A DNA stretch of 20,276 nt from an uncultured Prevotella sp. (GTDB taxonomy: Bacteria > Bacteroidota > Bacteroidia > Bacteroidales > Bacteroidaceae), in contig CAMQBP010000011.1 in the NCBI GenBank assembly GCA_946999025.1, forward strand, positions 1-20,276. The letters run 5' to 3'. The notes beneath the pieces are model-generated. The model saw only the letters and a program-made list of their open reading frames with translations. It was not told the DNA's origin and made no database searches. Each line of letters opens with the position of its first letter. Within the stretch, counting starts at the first letter, position 1. Below, one piece after another: positions 15,138 through 20,276 of the stretch. The position numbers and the translations under genes were made by a program.

Positions 15138-15728
15138 CTACTCGGTGGGTTTAATGAATTGTCCGTATATGTATCCACCGATACCTGCGGCAATGATGAT
15201 GAAAATAGGGTTCACCCCGATGGCCCATATCAGCAGAGCTGAGATGATGGGTATCCAACAATTGACCAATGAAATGCCAGCACTCTTGGCCAAGTTGAAC
15301 GTGGGAACGGCAATCAATGCCACCACTGCCGGGCGAATGCCGTTGAACATGGCGGCAATCCATGGCACTTCCATGAAGCGATGGAAGAACATAGCGATTA
15401 ACAAGATGATGAAAAACGAGGGCAACGATGCACCCATGGCGGTGCAGATGGCTCCCCGCGTTCCTCGCAGCTTATAGCCTATGAAGATGCTGATGTTGAC
15501 GGCGAACACGCCAGGACAGCTCTGTGCAATGGCGATGAGGTCAAGAAATTCGTCCTTGTCAATCCACTGGTGCCGGTCAACCACCTCCGCCTCGATGATG
15601 GGTATCATGGCATAACCGCCGCCAAGGGTAAACGCTCCTATCTTGACAAATGTCTTAAAGAGTGTAATCCATCGCTGATCGTCCTGCGATGTCTCTACCG
15701 TGTTGGGTATTTTGATAGGATTGCCCAT
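15138..15728 (-). CDS. Chromate transporter family protein, first half (CHR domain)
   Basis: A 196-residue membrane protein, partner of the next gene. After a polar N-terminus of about 25 residues it shows the CHR signature FTLGGGYAMIPIIEAEVV (about 33-50) and the matching IAQSCPGVFAVNISIFIGY segment (about 67-85), then four or so further membrane helices to KPTE at the end. Size is that of a one-domain CHR protein. It begins 88 bases after the purL stop, with no clear -7 element in the gap, so it may be read from the purL transcript. The pair is arranged head to tail with one base between them, which points to co-translation in fixed ratio. Confidence 0.88.
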   Translation of the reverse strand: MGNPIKIPNTVETSQDDQRWITLFKTFVKIGAFTLGGGYAMIPIIEAEVVDRHQWIDKDEFLDLIAIAQSCPGVFAVNISIFIGYKLRGTRGAICTAMGASLPSFFIILLIAMFFHRFMEVPWIAAMFNGIRPAVVALIAVPTFNLAKSAGISLVNCWIPIISALLIWAIGVNPIFIIIAAGIGGYIYGQFIKPTE

Positions 15729-15785
15729 GCGCTGTAAATGGTGATAGTTTCCTTATTAATGAATACCTTTTATTATTATGTAGCC

Positions 15786-15825
15786 GACTCGTTAACTCGT
15801 GAACTTGTCAACTCGTCTACTTAAC
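15786..15825. repeat. Octamer array overlapping the purL stop
   Basis: About five octamers (ACTCGTTA, ACTCGTGA, ACTTGTCA, ACTCGTCT and a last partial one) of the same kind as at 14352-14553. The TAG stop of purL (15819-15817) is itself part of an octamer on the minus strand, so the array starts at the very end of the gene. Confidence 0.7.
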
Positions 15826-18800
15826 CTGTTTCTCCACCCACTCTCTCGCATTCACAAACGCCTCTATCCATGGCGTTACCTCATCCATGTGTCGCTTGTG
15901 GGGGTAATAGGCGTTCTGCCATGGGAAGATGGAGCGTTCCAAATGGGGCATCATGGCCAGGTGTCGCCCATCCTTGGAGCAGATACCAGCCACGCTATAG
16001 TCGCTTCCATTCGGATTTCCGGGATAGCTGTTGTAGCTGTATTTGGCAACGATGTGGTAGTTATCCTCACCTTCAGGCAGGCTGAACTTACCTTCTCCGT
16101 GGGCAACCCAAATGCCGAGCTTACTACCCGAGAGGCTTCCGAGCATCACACTGTTGTTCTCTGGGATGGTCAACCCAAGGAATGCACTCTCGAACTTGTG
16201 CGAGTCGTTGTGCAGCATGCGGGTTCTTTGCTGATGTTCGGGATTGACCAAGTTGAGTTCAACCATGAGCTGACAACCGTTGCAGATGCCCAGTGACAGC
16301 GTATCCTTGCGGGCATAGAACCTGTCGAGGGCTTCCTTGGCCTTGGGATTGTACAGGAATGCCCCTGCCCATCCTTTGGCCGAGCCGAGCACGTCACTGT
16401 TGGAGAATCCGCCACAGAACACAATCAGGTTGATGTCTTCCAGTGTCTCGCGGCCGCTGATTAAGTCAGTCATCATCACATCCTTCACGTCAAAGCCCGC
16501 CAGATACAAGGCGTAAGCCATCTCGCGTTCGCCGTTGGTGCCTTTCTCCCGGATGATAGCCGCCCTGATGCCTGATGGTGTGCGGCGGTCAGCGTTGAGT
16601 TGGTATTGCGAGAGCTTGCCCGTGAAGGCATCGTTGAACCGCAGTTGCAGCGGCTGCTCTTTGTAGTTGCGGTGACGCTGGTCGGCCATGCCGTTCATGC
16701 TCTGCCGCTTGTCCAGCTCGTATGATGTCTGATACCACGCCTCGCGCAAGGCATCGATGTCGAACTCGTGCTGCCATTCATTCTTCTTCACGACAATCTT
16801 GCGCTCCTTCGGTGTGGGGTAGCCAATCTTGGCATAACCTATACCCTCGCTTTCTAAGTATTCACGCAGCGCATGCTTGTGCAGGTCGGACACCTGAATC
16901 ACCACTCCGGGATTCTCTGCAAACAGATTTTTCACCACGTCCTCACCGTTTACATCGTACAAGTTCACATGGATACCGCCCTGTTGGTTGGCAAACGTCA
17001 TCTCCAGCAGGGTGGTTATCAGACCACCGGCACTGATGTCATGACCTGCCATCACCCATCCTTTGTTGATAAGTGTCTGTATCGCCTCGAAACAGTCGGC
17101 AAAATATTCAGGGTTCTTCACCGTCGGAACGTCGCTGCCCACCTTGCCTAAGCTCTGCGCAAAGGCACTGCCGCCGAGGCGTTGGTCATCAAACGAGAAA
17201 TCGATGTAATAGAGTGACGAGTTCTTGTTGTTCACCAAGACTGGCGAAACCACCTTCCTGACATCCTTCACCTCGCCCCCCGCACTGACAATAACGGTTC
17301 CGGGAGAGATGATTTTCTCGCCATTTGGATATTTCTGGGTAAGCGACAGCGAGTCTTTACCAGTGGGTACGTTGATGTGAAGCGAGCAACAGAAGTCGCT
17401 CAAGGCCTCCACTGCGGCATACAGGCGTGCGTCCTCGCCCTTTTGTGCACGGCATGGCCACATCCAGTTGGCTGACAGCGAAACGCCTTCGAGCCCATCT
17501 TCGAGCGGAGCCCACACGATATTGGTGAGCGATTCGGCCACACTCAGCACGCTGCCGGCCTCTGGCGATGCCAATCCAGCTTGTGGAGCATGTCCCAAGG
17601 CGGTGGCGATACCCCGCTTGCCGCGGTAGTCCAAAGCTACCACGCCACAGTCGGAGAGGGGCAATTGTATTTCGCCTTGGCACTGCTGGCGGGCTATCTT
17701 GCCCGTTACCGAGCGGTCCACCTTGTTGGTGAGCCAGTCTTTGCACGCCACGGCCTCCAGCTGCAACACCTTATTTATATAACTATCTATCTGGTCGGCG
17801 CTATAGGTCACGTCCTCATAGTGGCGCGTCACGGTCTCATCGGTCATGATGGTCTTGGGAGAATGCCCAAACATTTGTGCCACATCCAGGTCGAAAGGCT
17901 TCACGCCATCAGCCTGCACGAATGAGAAGTGGGCGTCGCCAGTAGTCTCACCCACCACATACAGCGGTGCTCGCTCACGCTCGGCGATGGCCTTCACGTG
18001 ATCCAGATGCCGCTCGTCGATGAGCAGTCCCATGCGCTCCTGACTCTCATTGGCAATGATTTCCTTAGCGCTGAGCGTCTTATCACCGATAGGCAACTTG
18101 GTCATATCAATCTCTCCGCCGCAGTCTTCCACGAGTTCTGACAGACAGTTCAGGTGACCGGCACTGCCATGGTCATGGATGGACACCACCGGATTTTCCT
18201 TTTCCTCCACCAAGGCGCGCACCAAGTTGTAGGCGCGCTTCTGCATTTCTGGGTTCGCACGCTGTATGGCGTTCAGCTCAATGCCGCTGGTGTAGCGCCC
18301 CGTGTCTACCGATGACACGCTTCCGCCACCCAGTCCGATGCGGTAGTTGTCGCCTCCAACCACCACGACCTTATTTCCTTTCTGCGGTTCTTTCTTCAAA
18401 CAGTCGCGTTTCTTGCCGTAACCAACGCCCCCTGCCAGCATGATAACCTTGTCGTAGGCCAGCTTCTGACCGTCTTCCTGATGCTCGAACGTCAGCACCG
18501 AACCGCAGATGAGCGGTTGGCCGAACTTGTTTCCGAAGTCGCTGGCACCGTTCGAGGCCTTGATGAGTATTTGTTCGGGTGTCTGATACAGCCACTTCCG
18601 CACGGGCAGGATGTCCTCCCACGCGCGCGACTCGCTCTCCAAACGCGGATAAGCGGTCATGTACACCGCCGTTCCAGCCAACGGCCACGACCCTACACCA
18701 CCACCCATACGGTCGCGAATCTCGCCTCCCGTACCCGTCGCGGCACCGTTGAACGGCTCCACGGTGGTGGGGAAGTTGTGGGTTTCGGCCTTCAGAGAAA

Positions 18801-19524
18801 TCACACTCTCAATGTCCTCCACCTGGAAATAGTCGCTGGTTGACTGGTCAGCGGGTGCGAACTGCTCGATAACCGGGCCTTGTGCAAAGGCCACGTTGTC
18901 CTTGTAGGCCGACAAAATCTTGCCGGGATTCTCCTGTGTGGTGCGTTTGATCATCGCAAAGAGCGACGACTCTTTCTCCTCACCGTCGATGATGAAGGTG
19001 CCGCTGAATATCTTGTGTCGGCAATGCTCCGAGTTGATTTGTGCGAATCCGAATATCTCGCTGTCGGTGAGCGGCCGTCCGTTCTGCTTTTCTATAGTGT
19101 GAAGGTACGCCATCTCCTCGGGCGATAGAGCCAATCCCTCGTCCTCATTGTACTGCTCCAGATTCTCCACATGCCGGATGGGCTCTGGCTCATGGTTCAC
19201 GGTGAACAGATTCTGGTCCAGTCCCTCGTACATGCGCTGCAACATCGGGTCGTGCGTGGCCTCCTTGGAGCTTACCGGGAAGTATTCCTCGATACGCGTG
19301 ATGCCTGTCAGATTCATGTTCTCGGTAATCTCTACGGCATTCGTACTCCATGGTGTCACCATCTCGCGGCGCGGCCCCACATAGATTCCATCAAGCTGTT
19401 GTGTGTCTATACATTCTGCTCCACCGAAGAGCCAGCACAGTTTGCTGGTTTCCTCTTGTCTGGGTTGATGGTCCATCTCGGTGGCAATAATGGTTTCTTG
19501 CGGGGTTTTAAAGAAGAGAATCAT
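15817..19524 (-). CDS. purL: Phosphoribosylformylglycinamidine synthase, large single-chain form
   Basis: A 1235-residue cytosolic enzyme for the fourth step of purine synthesis: FGAR plus glutamine and ATP gives FGAM. It contains all functions in one chain, as in gamma-proteobacteria and eukaryotes (E. coli about 1295 residues). The PurS-like N-terminal domain comes first. The synthase core follows, with AETHNFPTTVEPFNGAATGTGGE at about 245-265 and the second-half HDISAGGLITTLLEMTFANQQGG near 820. The C-terminal class I glutaminase has the nucleophile Cys1081 in LGICNGCQL and a later PHLERS. ATG 19524 fits the family start. A 66-bp tandem array with promoter elements lies directly upstream, and an octamer array begins at the stop codon. 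Confidence 0.96.
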   Translation of the reverse strand: MILFFKTPQETIIATEMDHQPRQEETSKLCWLFGGAECIDTQQLDGIYVGPRREMVTPWSTNAVEITENMNLTGITRIEEYFPVSSKEATHDPMLQRMYEGLDQNLFTVNHEPEPIRHVENLEQYNEDEGLALSPEEMAYLHTIEKQNGRPLTDSEIFGFAQINSEHCRHKIFSGTFIIDGEEKESSLFAMIKRTTQENPGKILSAYKDNVAFAQGPVIEQFAPADQSTSDYFQVEDIESVISLKAETHNFPTTVEPFNGAATGTGGEIRDRMGGGVGSWPLAGTAVYMTAYPRLESESRAWEDILPVRKWLYQTPEQILIKASNGASDFGNKFGQPLICGSVLTFEHQEDGQKLAYDKVIMLAGGVGYGKKRDCLKKEPQKGNKVVVVGGDNYRIGLGGGSVSSVDTGRYTSGIELNAIQRANPEMQKRAYNLVRALVEEKENPVVSIHDHGSAGHLNCLSELVEDCGGEIDMTKLPIGDKTLSAKEIIANESQERMGLLIDERHLDHVKAIAERERAPLYVVGETTGDAHFSFVQADGVKPFDLDVAQMFGHSPKTIMTDETVTRHYEDVTYSADQIDSYINKVLQLEAVACKDWLTNKVDRSVTGKIARQQCQGEIQLPLSDCGVVALDYRGKRGIATALGHAPQAGLASPEAGSVLSVAESLTNIVWAPLEDGLEGVSLSANWMWPCRAQKGEDARLYAAVEALSDFCCSLHINVPTGKDSLSLTQKYPNGEKIISPGTVIVSAGGEVKDVRKVVSPVLVNNKNSSLYYIDFSFDDQRLGGSAFAQSLGKVGSDVPTVKNPEYFADCFEAIQTLINKGWVMAGHDISAGGLITTLLEMTFANQQGGIHVNLYDVNGEDVVKNLFAENPGVVIQVSDLHKHALREYLESEGIGYAKIGYPTPKERKIVVKKNEWQHEFDIDALREAWYQTSYELDKRQSMNGMADQRHRNYKEQPLQLRFNDAFTGKLSQYQLNADRRTPSGIRAAIIREKGTNGEREMAYALYLAGFDVKDVMMTDLISGRETLEDINLIVFCGGFSNSDVLGSAKGWAGAFLYNPKAKEALDRFYARKDTLSLGICNGCQLMVELNLVNPEHQQRTRMLHNDSHKFESAFLGLTIPENNSVMLGSLSGSKLGIWVAHGEGKFSLPEGEDNYHIVAKYSYNSYPGNPNGSDYSVAGICSKDGRHLAMMPHLERSIFPWQNAYYPHKRHMDEVTPWIEAFVNAREWVEKQVK

Positions 19525-19556
19525 ATATCTTTATTATTAGTTTGGCGAATATTCTT

Positions 19557-19846
19557 TTATGCAAAGATAGCGCGATCCGAACGGAATCAAGCTTGTTTGT
19601 AATTGCTGAGGCGAAGTCTCTTTTATGCAAAGACGGCACAAGCCGAAGGCAAAGAAAGTTTACTTGCTTTGTTGAGGCGCAGCCTATCTTATGCAAAGAT
19701 AGCGCAAGCCGAAGGCAAAAGAAGTTTACTTATTTTGCTGAGGCGCAGCCTATCTTATGCAAAGATAGCGCAAGCCGAAAGCAAAGAAAATTTACTTGCT
19801 TTGCTGAGGCGCAGCCTATCTTATGCAAAGATACTGCAAACTAAGC
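19557..19846 (-). repeat. 66-bp tandem array carrying repeated -7 elements upstream of purL
   Basis: The core TTATGCAAAG starts at 19557, 19623, 19689, 19755 and 19821, so the period is exactly 66 bp. Each unit has, on the minus strand, a -7-like TATCTTTGC inside the small inverted repeat CTATCTTATGCAAAGATAG (best in units 3 and 4), then GGCTGCGCCTCAGC and a T/A-rich part. Unit 1 (nearest purL) is the most diverged and unit 2 has a damaged -7. Unit 5 is cut short. Because 66 is a multiple of three, open frames run through the array on the plus strand, but these are a by-product of the period. Confidence 0.88.
19562..19569 (-). promoter_or_regulatory. Proximal -7 element of purL (array unit 1)
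   Basis: TATCTTTG on the minus strand, 38 bases before the purL ATG, giving a leader of about 30 nt. No TTG is present at the usual -33 distance. Confidence 0.5.
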
Positions 19847-19855
19847 TCGTAACAA
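19826..19855 (-). promoter_or_regulatory. Distal promoter of purL (array unit 5)
   Basis: TTG (19855-19853), 19 bases, TATCTTTG (19833-19826) on the minus strand. It is the only copy in the array with a proper -33 element, so it may be the ancestral promoter from which the units were duplicated. The leader to purL would be about 300 nt and contain the array. Confidence 0.65.
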
Positions 19856-20087
19856 AATAAAATGGTTGGAAAATTTTCCACTTCGGTTTTGAATATACAA
19901 CTATTAACCAAGATGTATATATATCCTTCTTACTGTTTACCTGATGAAACCGATGCCCCAGACAGTAGGAATATCCTGGTCAAACAACGGCAAAAAAATG
20001 ATGCTGCGAAAAGCAGCCGTTATCAAATAGCGGCCGCAAGCAGAAAACTGAACGGATGAAAGCATAGCGGTTAACATACGAAATATA

Positions 20088-20118
20088 TTGACAACCGCGA
20101 AAAATACTCGCATATTTG
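20088..20118 (+). promoter_or_regulatory. Plus-strand promoter-like site
   Basis: TTG (20088-20090), 20 bases, CATATTTG (20111-20118) followed by C. One mismatch to TAnnTTTG. It points out of the window and may serve a gene or RNA beyond the edge. Confidence 0.5.
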
Positions 20119-20150
20119 CAACCAAACAGGTCATTGGGCGTAAATATGCG
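20109..20150. repeat. Inverted repeat over the promoter-like site
   Basis: CGCATATTT (20109-20117) and AAATATGCG (20142-20150) are perfect 9-bp reverse complements. The left arm covers the -7 element and the right arm would lie in the early transcript. Confidence 0.5.
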
Positions 20151-20233
20151 ATTTTTATATGCGTTTGTTTTTCAGGCTCTTACAGTTTTCAGTTGCATTG
20201 ACTCACAGGAAAAAGCAATGCTTTAACCCAAAT

Positions 20234-20273
20234 CGGTCATTAGAAAAAGCTTCTTGTCATTTTCTAATGACCG
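20234..20273. repeat. Strong 14-bp inverted repeat at the window edge
   Basis: CGGTCATTAGAAAA (20234-20247) and TTTTCTAATGACCG (20260-20273) pair perfectly around a 12-nt loop. What follows on the plus strand is cut off, so a terminator, a regulatory hairpin and an element end cannot be told apart. Confidence 0.7.
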
Positions 20274-20276
20274 CCA

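Larger units (their letters stand above)
19856..20276. other. Right-edge non-coding region
   Basis: I call no gene in these 0.42 kb. A 65-codon frame on the minus strand (19937-20134) has hydrophobic stretches but no promoter or signal-peptide pattern; its sequence feels familiar as a recurring short hypothetical in Prevotella, which is memory only. The plus strand has a promoter-like site at 20088-20118, an inverted repeat over it and a strong hairpin at the end. Confidence 0.5.

Noticed and set aside
19557..19846. CRISPR array
   Set aside because: The units are contiguous near-identical 66-bp repeats with no unique spacers, and no cas genes are near.
19542..19860. Plus-strand open frames with a 22-residue repeat (ILCKDSASRRQ type)
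   Set aside because: They exist because the DNA period of 66 is a multiple of three. There is no promoter or signal pattern, and the same DNA carries purL promoter elements on the other strand.

Overview
The window looks like chromosomal DNA of a Prevotella-type Bacteroidota. The main sign is the repeated Bacteroidota promoter pattern: a TTG at about -33 and TAnnTTTG at about -7, with 19-20 bases between them. I find it ahead of the tRNA, greA, the secreted-protein operon, lacZ and purL. Translation starts lack Shine-Dalgarno sequences. Gene content fits too: a periplasmic GH2 beta-galactosidase, a PorT-like barrel protein, a single-chain PurL and a two-gene chromate transporter. The genus is inferred from style and memory, not from a search.

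Layout. At the left edge is the 5' end of a tRNA gene on the minus strand with its promoter. A gene-poor 0.8 kb follows. Next, on the minus strand, come greA, a HIT-family gene and a LOG-family gene, and then an outer-membrane barrel gene with a clear terminator. A 3.5 kb gene for a nuclease-helicase fusion follows. It is divergent from a plus-strand guanine deaminase gene. Then comes a minus-strand pair: a secreted protein of unknown function overlapping a YqiA-like hydrolase with a fused, apparently inactive HAD (NT5C-like) domain. A plus-strand lacZ converges on a minus-strand run that reads purL, two chromate-transporter halves, then an EamA exporter. The rightmost 0.75 kb holds a repeat array at the purL promoter and unexplained non-coding structure.

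Most genes are housekeeping or nutrient-scavenging (purine synthesis and salvage, galactoside hydrolysis, transcript elongation). They do not form one pathway. The most interesting material is non-coding. (1) Two copies of a roughly 311-bp dispersed element, in opposite orientation, align by hand without a gap and carry a conserved internal inverted repeat. (2) A 66-bp tandem array repeats the purL promoter -7 region. (3) A promoter plus terminator with no gene between them is a candidate small RNA. (4) Octamer arrays start at or next to stop codons. All alignments and promoter calls were made by eye.
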